A stretch of 64,000 nt of DNA from Ceratopteris richardii (lineage: Eukaryota; Streptophyta; Polypodiopsida; Polypodiales; Pteridaceae), in assembly GCA_020310875.1 (NCBI GenBank), contig CM035435.1:67299997-67363996 (forward strand), read 5' to 3'. Below, one piece after another: positions 1-11,872 of this stretch. A model generated the notes under the pieces. It saw nothing but the letters and a program-made list of their open reading frames with translations, had not been told where the DNA came from and did not search any database. The first letter of the stretch is position 1; each line of letters opens with the position of its first letter. The position numbers were made by a program, and so were the translations under genes.

Positions 1-97
1 ATTCTGTAGTAATACATTCAGTCTTGTGTGTTGTGCTCCAAGCTTCTTCTTCTTCCTTGTGCTGTTCGCGTGCTTCCGCAGACGTCTAACTCCAACA
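1..97 (+). repeat. LTR fragment, copia family A, plus orientation
   Basis: This stretch is the reverse complement of the start of the LTR at 3247-3474. Both share the CAAGCTTCTTCTTCTTCCTT block and the CGCGTGCTTCCGCAGACGT block, and it ends in CCAACA at 97. Plus-strand reading therefore runs to an LTR 3' end, opposite to the element that follows at 98. The simplest reading is the 3' LTR of a second family A element inserted into the RT region of the first. The rest of it lies outside the window. Confidence 0.75.
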
Positions 98-3000
98 CTT
101 CTTGCCAGGAGGCAAGTCACATAAAGACCATGTACCATTCTTCATTATAGCATCATATTCAGATTGCATAGCAGCCATCCAATTTTCTGAATTTTGTGCT
201 TCATCAAAAGAAACAGGCTCATTCTCATCACAGAGACTAGATGCAGCCATAGCATAGCAATCTGATGCAAAGGAGGCACTATGAGAGCCTGAACGAGTAC
301 GATATGACAAAGGTGCATCTAATTTGCTGTCACGCAAAGTCTGCACCAGACATTTTGGCATAGTTTTTGCCTACTCAATATCAGCTCTCTCATCAACAAG
401 TGCATCATGTAAATTTGCATCAGAAATGGAATGATCTGCATCATCATATGAAACCTGCAAAGGCTGAGAAGTTGCCTCATTAGGACCAGCACTAGCCTGT
501 CCACCTGTAAAAAGAGGCATCAAAGTATCATACATGTCTTTGGAGCTAATAGATGTCTCCTTAGTACATGAAAGCAATGGCTGAATAGCATCTTCCACAA
601 AGACAACATCACGACTAACCAGAATGCGTTTAGTCTATGGATGATACAGACGATAGCCTTTACTTTTAGAACTGTACCCAACAAAAATACATTTTATTGC
701 CTTATCATCCAATTTTCTACGATGTTGTTCAGGCACTAATGCATATGCCAAACAACCAAAAACACGCAGATGAGCAACAGATGGCTTGCGGTCATGCCAA
801 GCCTCATATGGAGTGATAGACTGCAACGCTTTAGTGGGACACCTGTTCAGTACATATGTTGCACACATGACAACCTCAAGCCAGAAACTATGTGGTAAAG
901 CTTGACTTTTGACCATGCACCTCGCCATCTCCATGAGTGACCTGTTCTTTCGTTCAGCAACTCCATTCTGTTGAGGTGTATACGGCACTGTACACTGGTG
1001 TTTTATCCCACGTTCAACCAGAAATGCATTAAAATCTGAAGACATATATTCCCCCCCTCGATCAGAACGGAGGGTGCCCATTTTACATGCTGACAGATTT
1101 TCAGCCAAAACCAAAAACTGTTTCAAGCACATGAACACTTCGGACTTTGCTTTGAGTGGATATACCCATGCATGCCTGGAAAAATCATCAATGAAAGTCA
1201 CGAAGTAAAGATAATTTCCAAAAGAGGGTGTCTGCATAGGACCACAGACATCACTATGTACAAGCTGCAATTTCTGCGTAGCCCGAACTGAACCATCTTT
1301 TGGAAAGGAAGAACGTTGCATTTTGCCCAAAATACAGCCTTCACAAACATGTTTTCCAGGTGCCTCAAGTTTGGGCAAAGAGGACACCATTTCAGATTTC
1401 TGCAGGCGTAACAAACTAGCAAAATTCAGATGACCAGAGCGTGCATGCCAAAGCTTTGCATCTGACATAGCCTGAGAATCATGAACTGCACATGCCGAAT
1501 CATTCACAGATCTTTCATAGTCTATGAGCTTATACAGCCCACGACATAAAATGCCAAAAGCAATAATCACATCGCCATTTGAGAGATCATGGACTGTACA
1601 CCTATCATCAACGAATTTCACAACCAAGCCAATCTTGGCTAATGCTGAAACTGATAACAGGTTCTTTTTGATCCCTGGCACAAATAAAGCATCTGACAAA
1701 GTGAAAGAACTACCATCAGCAGTAGTCAGAATGATCTTACCAACTCCCATAACAGGATAAGAGGAGTTATTGGCGCATGTGACAGTATTCCCTGTAGGGG
1801 CAGGCTCGAGTGAAGAGAAGAAACTGCGCTGCGAGGTAATATGTTTGGTCGCCCCACTGTCAAAGTACCGAACATCTGAGTCTACTGCAGACATGCACTA
1901 ATCATGAGAAGATGGGTCAAAACTGCAGACAGTAGTAAACGCCCATTCTTCTTCCTGCACAAGATTTGCAGACTCTGTTTTTGGTGTAGAGGCCTCTGCA
2001 ACAACCATTCCAGCCTCTTTCTTCTTTGCCTCTTTAGCAGCCAGTTTTGGACAGTTCTTTATAATACGATCATTTCCTTTACAGTACTTGCAGAACAATT
2101 TCTGCTTTTCTGATTTCTTCTCATCTTTATCCTGGTTCTTCGATTGTGCAGCATTTGCAGATTTCTGCTTACTAGTAGAAGAGCTCCATTTTCCTTTGCC
2201 CTTCTGACTAGCCAAGAAAGCTTGATCTGCAACATGCATAATGGACCTGTTCTGCCTGGACTGATCTTCCTGCAACAGAACAGAGACTAATTCCTCAAAT
2301 GACAAGGCATTCGGATTGCCTTTCATCATCAACCGAAGAGTAGAGGCAAAACTCTGATATGAATCAGGAAGACCATTCAGAACGGTCTGCACAAGTGAGC
2401 TATCTGGTATAACCTCATCAGCAAGAAATCAATTATTCCTTCAAGTCTTTGATCTTTGTAAGAAAACTGTCCATAGAATCACCTTCATTCATGTGCTCAC
2501 TCTCCAACTGTTTTCGGAGGTAAGCAACACGAGCCTCATTCCTAGCCTGGTACAAAGTGGTAAGTGTATCCCAAGCATCCTTTGCTGTTCTGCAAGAGCG
2601 AATGTAAGGAATAATGGCACGTTTGACAGACAAAGCTATGAATGCATGTGCCTGGGCATCTCTGCCATCCCAACAAATCTACTCTGCAGTAGGTGCAACA
2701 GAAACAGCAGCACGAACAGGAATCTGCGGAATATCATCTTCGACACCATCTTCATCAGCTCCAACACCTGTATTTGTAGTACCTGTCGTTACAGGTGTAA
2801 CAGGACATCTTTCAACACCCTGCACAATGTTCCACAATCCTTTTGCAACCAGTACATGTCGCATCATATAAGCCCATAATGGGTAGTTGGTACCATCCAA
2901 CTTATCCTCAACAGCCAACATACGGAATACATCACTGCTTTCAGCCATGGCCGGTGACTAAAGTACCTTGATGCAAAAAATTGACTCTATCTCAAAAAGT

Positions 3001-3233
3001 TGAACGGAACTGCCCAGACAAGTTCTGCTAGACTTGTAGCAGACTTTGAGACGCTTAAACTGGCGAACAGAAACGGGTATATACCTTTGGCACAAAAGGA
3101 TGAAATAGCCTGCACAAGCACTGCGATAGTGCGTTCGGAGGCCGAAACGAGCTCAGATTGCAAATCTGAGACTGCAAATCTGAGACTACAAATGGAGGAG
3201 TGTCAACGGCGCCCTAGAAGAAGCGACGACCTA

Positions 3234-3245
3234 CTCTGATACCAA
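3234..3245 (-). other. Primer-binding site, initiator Met tRNA
   Basis: The minus strand reads TTGGTATCAGAG, which matches the initiator-methionine tRNA 3' end used by most plant copia elements. It lies one base inside the 5' LTR. Confidence 0.85.
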
Positions 3246-3246
3246 T

Positions 3247-3474
3247 TGTTGGAGAACGTCTGCGGAAGCACGCGAACAACACAAGGAAGAAGAAGAAGCT
3301 TGGAGTACAAACACACAATACTGAATGTATTACTAGAGAATGTACAAAGATAAGTAGCCCATTAGGGCAATAGGCGTATATACAAGCTGGGGGAAAAAAA
3401 CCTCCTAAAGAGGGAAAAAAGTGCCCCGGCGGTCCTAGAGTGTTCACACACATCACTACCTAAATATATCAACA
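3247..3474 (-). repeat. 5' LTR of copia family A copy 1
   Basis: This 228-bp LTR is bounded by TGTTGG on the plus strand at 3247 and CAACA at 3474, so it shows the TG...CA ends of LTRs. It sits directly beside the primer-binding site. The same LTR recurs in part at 1-97, 11873-11962 and 16212-16250. Confidence 0.85.
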
Positions 3475-3479
3475 ATTAG

Positions 3480-5836
3480 CCCCGCTTTTTTAGGACATCT
3501 ACAGAGTTTGACTAGTGGGTACTTCGATGCAATATTATCAAACTTGGCTGAATGGATTATCTTCAACATTTGTGAGCATGTAGAAAACTTCGAGATGCTT
3601 CCAACAAGCTATAGAACATTGAAAATGGTGACGGAATGACTGCGATATGAGCAATACAAAATGTTTGTTCTAAGTAGCTATGACAAAGAGACATAGATGA
3701 AAAGTATTGATCTATTGTATTAGAACACAATGTTGTACACGATCATTAACATGATAATCAATGCCTAATTATAATGAGTAGTGTAGGCCATGATGTGAGC
3801 CTCACTCTCTTACAAGTAATCAGCAAGAAGTTGGGAAAGGTGATCTATATGCCACACGTTTTTCAAGCCATCTTTTATAGGTGAGTTATTTGAATTTGAA
3901 TTCATTGGCTCACTAAAAGTGATCCTCTAATCTAGGAGATATTCTCCCAAGTAGAGTTGTGACTTTTCCAACTAAAAACTCCTATGAGTTTAGTGGTGGT
4001 TACAAATATTCTTTCAAGTCAAAATGACTTTTACAAATGGTAAAGGATAAATGCTTCCTAGGAATGGTTTCCATGGAGCTTCAATAAACTCTAGCCAAAT
4101 GTGTAGGCTTGGTATTTGCACCAACAATAGGTCCATCTAGAACCAATTACCTCCATGGACTCCTTCTTTGGCACTAGCTCCCAAGTAGCATTATCCTTGA
4201 GTGCTTCAATTTCTTCATCCATAGCTTCCTTCCATTCTATCTTGGTGTTTGCCTCTTCATATGATGATGGCTCTTCAAGTGACAAATCTTTTGCAAGATA
4301 AAGAGAGTGCTTAGTAACTAAAGAAGTGTCATACCCATATCTGATTGGCTTCTTACTCTCCCTTTGTGATCTTCTGATTGCTTGGTTGGATGATTCACGT
4401 ATATCCTCCAACTTCTTCATCTTGACTTTGCCTTTGGATTTCCATGCCTTGAAATCCTCTAGGTTGATGATGTCTTCATCATCTCATTTGATGTCTTCAA
4501 TCTCGTTTGGTGCCTCCTTGGTGAGGCTTGGAAATTCCTCTTCCAAGTCATAAGGTAGCTTTACTTTCCCGCATTCACTTTCAAACCAAGAATCAACATC
4601 TCTACTAACCATAAATCCTTTGTTGGAAGGATTGTAAAACCTGTATCCTTTTTGATTCAAGTCATACCCTATGAAGATGCACTTCTCTACCTTAGGGTCT
4701 AGCTTACCTCTGATTGGAGAAGGGATATGCACATAAGAAACACATCCAAAGATCCTACAATGATCAAGTGAAGGTCTTCTACCATGCCATGCTTCATATG
4801 GGGTCATCCCATCAAGACATTTTGATGGCAACCTGTTAACAAGATAAGTAGCAGTGGATACACTTTCCTCCCATAAATAATTAGATTGTTTTTTCTCATT
4901 TAGCATTGACCTAGTTGTTTCAACAATTAGTCTATTTCTCCTATCTGCCACCCCATTTTGATCAGGGGTATAGCTTGTTGTAATTTCTCTGTTGATTCCT
5001 CTATCCTGCAGTGTTCTTCCTGTTTGGTTTTTTAACAAGTGCAAGATGCTTCTTAAAGCAACTGAATCCTTCATCTTTGTGCTTCTTAAAATATAAGATA
5101 GTCCACCTACTGAAGTCATCAATGAAAGATACATAATACCTTGATCCAGAAATTGAGGGATCCTTCCTTGGTCCCCATACATCTGTATGGACAAGCTCTA
5201 GGTAATCCTCATGCATGTAGCCTTTCTTTGAGAAGGGTAACCTGTGAGACTTTCCAAACTGACAAGCACCACATTTATAGATCATGTGTTGCTTGGATAC
5301 ATTGGGTATCCCAAGCACACATTGATCTCTAAAAATTTTCTTTAAGGTTCTCTCACCAATGTGTCCTAATCTCTTATGCCAAATTTCAAGTTCAGACAAT
5401 GTTTGGTCTTTGTAACTATAGAGTGCAATATTCCTTGTATCTTCAAGTTCAAAAGTAAATAATCTACCTGTCTTTTCTCCTTTGGCAATTCTCTTGAATC
5501 CATGTTGGGGATCCTCCACAAATCCTCCATATTTCTTGAACGTGACTTGCAAACCCTTTTCCACAATCTGTCCAACACTCATTAAGTTCTTGGTAATTTT
5601 AGGTACATATAGAACTCTGCTCAACAGATTTCTATTGCCATCAGAGGTTTTATCATTTCTTACCTTGATCACTAAGTGCTTGGTGTCATCACTTGTTTGT
5701 ACCTGATGCTTTCCCTTAGGTTCCTCAAGGTCATAAGGAGGAGATACATTGCCTGCCACATGGTTTGAGCATCCTTAGTCAATGTAGAAAAGATGGTCAT
5801 CATTCACACCTTGCTTTGAAGTCATATTCATAATCA
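3480..5836 (-). mobile_element. Ty1/copia fossil, family C copy a (LTR and pol part)
   Basis: 3480-4126 is LTR; its minus-strand start TGTTGGTGCAAATACC is shared with the LTRs at 42837-43892, 45849-46905 and 55384-56418. 4127-5836 holds minus-strand pol pieces: protease region, GAG-pre-integrase (LEIWHKRLGHIGERTL), integrase (HTDVWGP, FIDDFSRW, PDQNGVADRRNRL) and the linker to RT ([19 protein letters not shown]). It is broken, with more than ten breaks, and incomplete. A family A element sits in its LTR. Its gag-like part lies on the other strand at 6716-7600. Confidence 0.88.
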
Positions 5837-6715
5837 TCTTTGTTGATGAAGAAATTTTTTAAGGCAATGTAAGATAGGTCTCTAGTGTTAGAAATATAGA
5901 CCTCTACCAAGATCCGCTATGTGAAACCAACGTTGAAATCAAAAAGTGGCACCATCTATAGTTTTTGCTGAAGTTCCAACAACCATTTCCATGAGTATTT
6001 TAGTTTTATCTTGTAACTAGCTTGATGCAGAAAAGTTAGTACTTTTTGTGGATTAATTTGAATTCAAATCTACACCAAAATATTTCCATCAGTGCGCATG
6101 TAAAATGCCAAATGGTTGCCATATACTTTTGTATTTATTCTTTAAGAAAACATATAGTGGCCTACATTTGTAAAACATAGGAAATTTATGGTCATCTCTC
6201 TATGTACTATGCAGTTTCTTTGTATTTCCTATAGATATGTGTAGAGCACTATGGATGTCCCCTAGACCTCTGGTTTGCACTTTGAGAACATCATTGCAGA
6301 GCTCTCATGAAGGGAAATCCCATTCTGGTGCATCACATCAGATCACTTCACGAGTATCATAGTAGATCATAGCAAAATCTTTTCATTGTTGTGTGAGTAG
6401 AGTGAGCTTGACAGGTTCTAGACACTTTGTGGATTGTAGTCGCTTTCTCCAAGGGAGTGACCAAGGTAGCCACTAAAGCATAAACCTTGGCATACCTTGT
6501 CATTGGAGTCACCAAAGTCATTCTTGATATCATTTGATGCATGCAAGGAAGACATTCAACAATCAAAGAAGAGAACATAATAGCATTTCTGAGGAGTCCC
6601 CAATTCTAGTGTTCCCTCTAAGGCAAGCCTAACTGATAAGTTTCCTTACCACTAAGCCCTAGTTACTTAGTGATTGTAGTGGTGAAAAAACTTCATGTTA
6701 ATATTATTTTGGGGC
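5837..6715 (-). repeat. Unnamed repeat X, copy 1 (main part)
   Basis: This block matches 18638-19640 in inverted orientation, for example CTCTAGTGTTAGAAATATAG near 5880 and CTAGTGTTCCCTCTAAGG near 6610. A short peptide is shared by both copies in the same frame (SKGVTKV ... MQGR.ST), so the repeat may carry a decayed coding piece, but I do not recognise the protein. No terminal repeats were found. The rest of the X match lies at 7605-7740 in direct orientation, on the far side of a copia gag fragment. Confidence 0.7.
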
Positions 6716-7600
6716 TTCCTACAAGAGAGGAGCATGAAAGACTTAATTCATGGTGTGCCAAAGATGCATTAGCAAGGTCATACTTACTTAACTCAATCTC
6801 TGATTTTCTTCTTCCACACATTAGGACCCGTAAGACATCCCAAGAGACTTAGGAAACATTACATTTTTCTTCCAACACAAGGGCTAGGAAGAACCAATTG
6901 TGGATTGACTTCACCACTCAAAGAAAGCAACCCAAGCAAGGCATCTCAGAGTATGTGACCAAAGTCAAGGATGTGGCTGACCAATTGGCAAGCACAGGAG
7001 AGGAGATTGAAGAGGAGCAAATTGTTAGACAAGTGATCAATGACATTAAGGTAGATGACAAATGGGAGAGCTTCACAACTGCCATGGACTTGTACATGGA
7101 CATGCAGATTCCATATCTTACCACACTCATGGGGAAACTCTTTACCCATGAAGCCAAGCTCAACAAGAATGGAGGTTCATCAAGAGGTAATAGCTCTTCT
7201 GCCCTATACACAGATAAAGGCAAGACTAAAGAGAAACGGAAAAGCAAGAAGATTAAGGATGAAGGTACAACCTCTCAAGCCAACTATGCAGGGAGAGGTA
7301 GAAACTCAAGAGGTAGGGGCAGATGAGGTAAGCAAGGTAGGGGGAGACCATATAACTCTTCATCCTGTAATATTTGTGGCTTGTCAAATCACACTATAGA
7401 TGAGTGTTACAAGAACTTCAAGAATCAGAGAGGTAGAGGTTTCCAAAGAGGTGGATATACACAATCAAGAGGAAGATTCAACCATCATCAAGGCTATAAT
7501 AACAACTACAAAAGCAACTACAAAAACAACTACCAAGAAGGCTACAAGTCAAGGAAAGACTACAACAATTATACAGAGGAACAAGAGGATTCCCTTAAAT
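6716..7600 (+). mobile_element. Copia family C gag fragment, plus strand
   Basis: Plus-strand pieces match the gag of the element at 45849-51698: EEHERLNSWCAKDALARSYL, then DFTTQRKQPKQGISEYVTKV, EEEQIVRQVINDIK and DLYMDMQIPYLTTLMG, then a Gly/Arg/Asn-rich tail. The zinc knuckle region is near 7365-7412 (CNICGLSNHTIDEC). It is a fossil with a few breaks and stands opposite in strand to the pol pieces at 4127-5836. Confidence 0.85.
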
Positions 7601-7604
7601 TAAC

Positions 7605-7740
7605 ATACATGAACAAGCTCAATCATCGTGTAGAAGTATAGAGTTAATATAGAATACCAAAAAAGAGAAGCATAAAATTTCTTTTGAGGAGAATAAAAAA
7701 ATTAGGAAGAAGTTATTGGGTGATGCCAAGGAAAATTACA
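7605..7740 (+). repeat. Repeat X, copy 1 (end part, direct orientation)
   Basis: Matches 19650-19770 in the same orientation, sharing GAGAATAAAAAAATTAGGAAG and ATTGG[GA]TGATGCC. In the second copy this part directly follows the main part of X. Here the two parts are in opposite orientation and flank the gag fragment. Confidence 0.7.
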
Positions 7741-8543
7741 TAAAAACACAAGTATACAATTACGCCACATCTAAGCCTACAATATAAGAGGTGGAAATAG
7801 AAATACTCTCCATTTTCCTTATAGATGGGGAGGGTCTTTAGTAACTTCATGGTATTTCCTAGTCATATCTGTTAGGCCTCAATGATTCTATAGAATTTTA
7901 TCTAAAATCCTAGATGTCCTACTATATAGAATCGTTAGATTTCATGAAAACAAATGTCCAATTAGGTTTGGAGCAAAGTTTTGCTTTATGATAATTAAGG
8001 AACAAAAGTTTGATTTTGGTCAGTTATTTCTAAGTTGAGTATGTTTGATAGAGAAAAGAGGGTGTTCTATCTTACACAATGCCCTCATTTGATGAGCAAA
8101 GAAAATTTTTTGTATAGCATGAGAGTTTTATTACAAGTATTCGAGAAAAGGAAGGATCCAGAAGAGACGATGCAAAGAGATCCACAAAGGGGAGAGCACA
8201 TTTTTCTTTTTAGTAATCCTTGAATTCATGTAGACGAAGACTCGTTCACCATTATGTTTTGGGCAGAAGAGAAAATACTTAGTTGAACAAATACAAAGAT
8301 ATTGACTAACTAAGTGTCCCTTCAAGATTCTCAATATAAAGTTCTTTGGAACATGTACACAAAAGAAATTGCTCTACGTAGAAATTGTACGAACGTTGAC
8401 GGCATCTGTAATTTTGTTTGTTTGCTTCGACAATCTTCTTTTGGCTCTCCTTACTTCAAATCTTTATCTTCAACTTCTGGTTCCTCTTTGCTCTCTATCA
8501 CCTTCGTATTTTCTCCAAACGACTTATGTTGGCTTCGTCTTGG
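7741..8543. other. No gene recognised
   Basis: AT-rich sequence. The short ORFs show no family motif. I see no repeat shared with the rest of the window. Confidence 0.5.
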
Positions 8544-9910
8544 CTAAAAATCTTTGTCTTCAAATCTTTGCTCTTCTTTGCTTCTCTTTAGCTTCATCTT
8601 CTCTTCAAAAAACTCTTCTTGTTCCTCTTCTACATAGTGGGCTGCTAAAAATTGCATTTCCTCTTTGTCTTCTCGATAGGTTGACTCCCTTGCGTCCTTG
8701 GGCTCTTCTCTATCAACGGTGGCTCTCTTCATAGATGGCTACCCGGTCCTTCTCTTTTGAGCTCTCTAGCTCCCTTCCTCTTCTGAAATTCTTTGATAAA
8801 CCATGGGCTGAATTTTTCAGTATTCCAAACACATAAAGATTACCTTTACTTTGTCGTCTTTCATCATTGACTCTTTGTGAGTCTCCCTCTTGATGTGAGG
8901 GCCTATCCTCTACATACTCGTAGAATCCTTCTTCAAGCTTCTCCATTGAATTGAATGTCTTCAATGACATCTTGTCCTTCTTCTCCTAGTCTTCAAAACT
9001 CCTTGCTCTTTGACAAGCATGACCAAACCTTTACTTTATGGCTGCACTTTGACTTCCTTTGTTTCTCACAAAGGATTACTTGCCTCCTTTGTCTTTGACT
9101 TAGGTGCCTTTGTCTTTGATGATGGTGAATATGCCTCCCACAAGCGTCCTACTTCTCCAAGCTTCAAGGGATGAGGTTCCCAATTACCTTCCCTTTTCCT
9201 CTTGAGGGCACTCAGTCTTTATACCTGAAAATAAGAACACTTTTTCCAACCAACCATCAACAAGAAAATACCTTTGTCTCTTCAAGGGACCTTCTTGCTT
9301 CCAAAATGAAAGCATCTTGGCTTTTTCTATTGGTTCAAGCCTAACCACACCTTTTTATGGTTCAAGCATAACCTCTCACAAATGATCTTGCAAGCTTTCA
9401 AAACACCAACAAGAGATACATACAATAAATATACCTGTTACAAATAGGCAGCTCTTCTTGGAAGTCTTCAACTTCCTTGCTTGTCCACATCTTTCTAAGA
9501 CCTTAGTCTTCCAATGTCCCACTCAAGTGAATTAGCAAATATTTATGTCTTCCAAAGTGACTAGCAAATGCACATGCACTTAATCGTGCTCTTACAAATT
9601 ACCGAAAGCAATCACTTTTACCTTTGGGGGGTTCCAACGCAATGACTGATAGCTTCTCTTCTCCTTGAGTCTTCATTTTGATCTCCAACACCTCTTGATG
9701 CTTTGTCTAATACCTTTGTTCCTGTTTATGTCAAAAAAGACACACCACAATTCTTCTTGCAAACAACTCACCCTTCTATACAAACATAACTCATAAGCAT
9801 ACAAGTTTGAGAATCAAACCTTAAATGCAAATACCAAGACTATCATATAACCCTCAAGTACTCTTCTTTTAACCTTACAAACTTGTTTGAGACCTCAAAT
9901 CATGTATGAG
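8544..9910 (-). other. Possible leader or gag-like region of an LTR element
   Basis: The stretch lies just inside a primer-binding site at 9911-9922. On the minus strand it gives two charged, Lys/Glu/Arg-rich pieces at 8544-8732 and 8713-8970 (for example VEEEQEEFFEEKMKLKRSKE). They have no zinc knuckle or other domain I can name. The position relative to the primer-binding site is what suggests a retroelement; the family is unknown. It is clearly degraded. Confidence 0.35.
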
Positions 9911-9960
9911 GCTCTGATACCACTAATAGACCAAAAACAAGCTCTCACACCACTGATGGA
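9911..9960 (-). other. Primer-binding site with a 30-bp-spaced degenerate duplicate
   Basis: The minus strand of 9911-9922 reads TGGTATCAGAGC, the standard initiator Met tRNA match. 9941-9960 repeats the same 20-bp context with four or five changes, at a spacing of exactly 30 bp. The LTR end could be at either copy. Confidence 0.65.
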
Positions 9961-10328
9961 ACAAACAAGGGTGTGTTGATGTGGAAGAGTAAATAAGCTC
10001 ACAACCTCACAAGGATCTTTGAATATTGAATTTTGATCATGAAGTACTCATTCACTTAACCACATTACCATACATTTACTCTTGCACACATTTAGTACAT
10101 AAGCATTCACAAATTCTTCTTCATGTAATCCATCCAAAGAGGCAAGTTGGGCATCCTCGAACATATACCAAAATAGCATATATAAACCAACTTAACATTG
10201 TGGCATCATGTATATACTCTAGACTATCATATCCAGGTTAGAGATTTCCAATATCAACAATGAACCATGAGCAATACCTTCTACAAGTTGACAACTTTTG
10301 CTTTGTGCAAATTTCAGATCTATCCAAG

Positions 10329-10890
10329 ATTACAAGCCTCCAACTTTGACTACTTATACAAGTTGGACCAGTTATGCTATTGAGATGATTCCACTTCACC
10401 TTAGAAGAATATGACCTAGAATATCAAAAGATAATCATAACATTTACATAAGAATTTTTCATGAGTTATAAAAGCTTTTCCAAAGTAGCCCTCTGGAACA
10501 ATTGAATTTTAGACATGTCCCAAAGTTATAAACCTCCAACTTCGATCATCAATAAAACTTGCATCAATTACAATATTGTAAAATTTTCACTTTGTCTTAG
10601 AAGTACATGCCCTAGAATATCAAAACATACTCATAGCATTTACATAAGCATTGTACATTAGTTATAAATGCTTGTCCAAAGAAGGCCTCTAGAATAGTTG
10701 AATTTTAGACCTGTCCAACAGTTACAAACCTCAAACTTTTATCATCAATAAAACTTGCATCAATGATATTGAAAAAATTTTAGTTGCCTTAGAAGTATAT
10801 GCCCTGGACTATCAAACTGGATAAAATGCAAATACAAATCTTGTATCAGTTATAAAGACCTGTCCAAAATGGATCTCTGCAATGTTCTGA
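10329..10890. repeat. 196-bp tandem repeat, three copies
   Basis: Copies start at 10329, 10525 and 10721, each with [GA]TTA[CT]AA[AG]CCTC. Shared internal blocks include CATCAATAAAACTTGCATCAAT, ATG[CA]CCTAGAATATCAAAA and GAATTTTAGAC.TGTCC. The third copy is slightly short. A trace of an earlier copy end (TTTCAGATCTATCCAAG) precedes the first. Confidence 0.85.
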
Positions 10891-11537
10891 CAAGTTATCA
10901 GTTGCTTCAACAATCTTCCTGCATTTCAACAAATCATCTTATTATCCAATCACGCATAATACAAACTTCTTCATACACCATCACTCAATGCTTGAGATGT
11001 TTATAAGCATCCATGATGCTTCACACGAAGGCAAGAACCTCAATCTAGTCTCACATATGAGATGCGATATGACTCAAGTGACTTGCTTATTCAAGCACAA
11101 CTCCAAAACTCCTTTGCACATAGGTGTGTGTGCTCACTTAGCACTCAAAAAACACATCTAAGATTACATAACCAAGTTCACAAGACTAGAATACAATGCA
11201 CTCGCATATATAGAATCATATGCACTTTCCCATAGAGCAGCCCATAAATAAATGCATATATTTGAGAATCACAAATCAATATTCTCTAACATTTATACAT
11301 ATTCACATGACATATAAGAGTAGTAGATGCTTGTACACACATTCAAACGTACACATAAACTGGAAATAGTTCACTACTAACAATGAGAGAGAGATAGAGT
11401 AGAAAACAAGCATAAGGTTAATGATCAATCTCTACAATGAACATATGAGTTCTAACACTTATCACATCAATGAGGAGGACAATGTGAAGACTCCTATTGC
11501 TGAGAGGAGCTCAAAGAAGTAGTGGACTGCTCTTCTC

Positions 11538-11547
11538 TTTATATAGA
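11538..11547 (-). promoter_or_regulatory. TATA-box-like motif in a putative LTR
   Basis: The minus strand reads CTATATAAAG. It stands upstream (minus sense) of the putative LTR body at 9961-11530. No transcript evidence is possible here. Confidence 0.3.
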
Positions 11548-11872
11548 TGATGAGCATTGGCTATTGAGTGGGTTGAAGAGGTAGAGTTAGTGAGAGAGAG
11601 AGAGAATCTCTCAATCGAGGTGAGTAGATTGGTCATTTTCCTCAGATAGAATCACTCAAAAAAGTAGGCGCTTCAGTTTGGTAACTGATTCTCCTTCATT
11701 TCCTTCAAAAATGCATGTGCAAGCATATAGATGGCCTTACAATTTCTTTTATGTAGCTTTTAGCTTTGTTTTATAAGACTAAGGCTCAAATATAAGATAT
11801 GCTCATAATTTAAATGAAATAAGAGGTAGTTCTCATGCTCTACATAAGAGAGAACTGAAACTAAGTGAAAAT

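Larger units (their letters stand above)
98..3474 (-). mobile_element. Ty1/copia LTR retrotransposon fossil, family A copy 1
   Basis: Parts on the minus strand, in element order: 5' LTR 3247-3474, primer-binding site 3234-3245, gag about 1898-2948 (starting MAESSDVF), then protease (DSGATKH), GAG-pre-integrase and integrase at 635-1894, and the start of reverse transcriptase below 600. The integrase shows HSDVCGP, FIDDFSRHAWVYPLK, SDRGGEY and PQQNGVAERKNR. The domain order PR-IN-RT is that of Ty1/copia. It is broken, with a handful of breaks. The 3' side is replaced at 98 by an LTR of opposite orientation. The base next to the 5' LTR (ATTAG, 3475-3479) continues into a family C LTR, so this copy is younger than that element. 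Confidence 0.9.
9961..11720 (-). mobile_element. Putative long LTR of an unnamed retroelement
   Basis: Sequence on the LTR side of the primer-binding site at 9911. It holds 196-bp tandem repeats (10329-10890) and a minus-strand TATA-like motif (CTATATAAAG, 11538-11547). Neither the outer LTR boundary nor a second LTR was found, so the extent is a guess. Confidence 0.35.

Noticed and set aside
1524-2113. Plus-strand ORFs inside family A
   Set aside because: Shadows of the minus-strand gag and pol.
10329-10890. CRISPR-like array
   Set aside because: Unit is 196 bp without unique spacers, in a plant genome; an ordinary tandem repeat.
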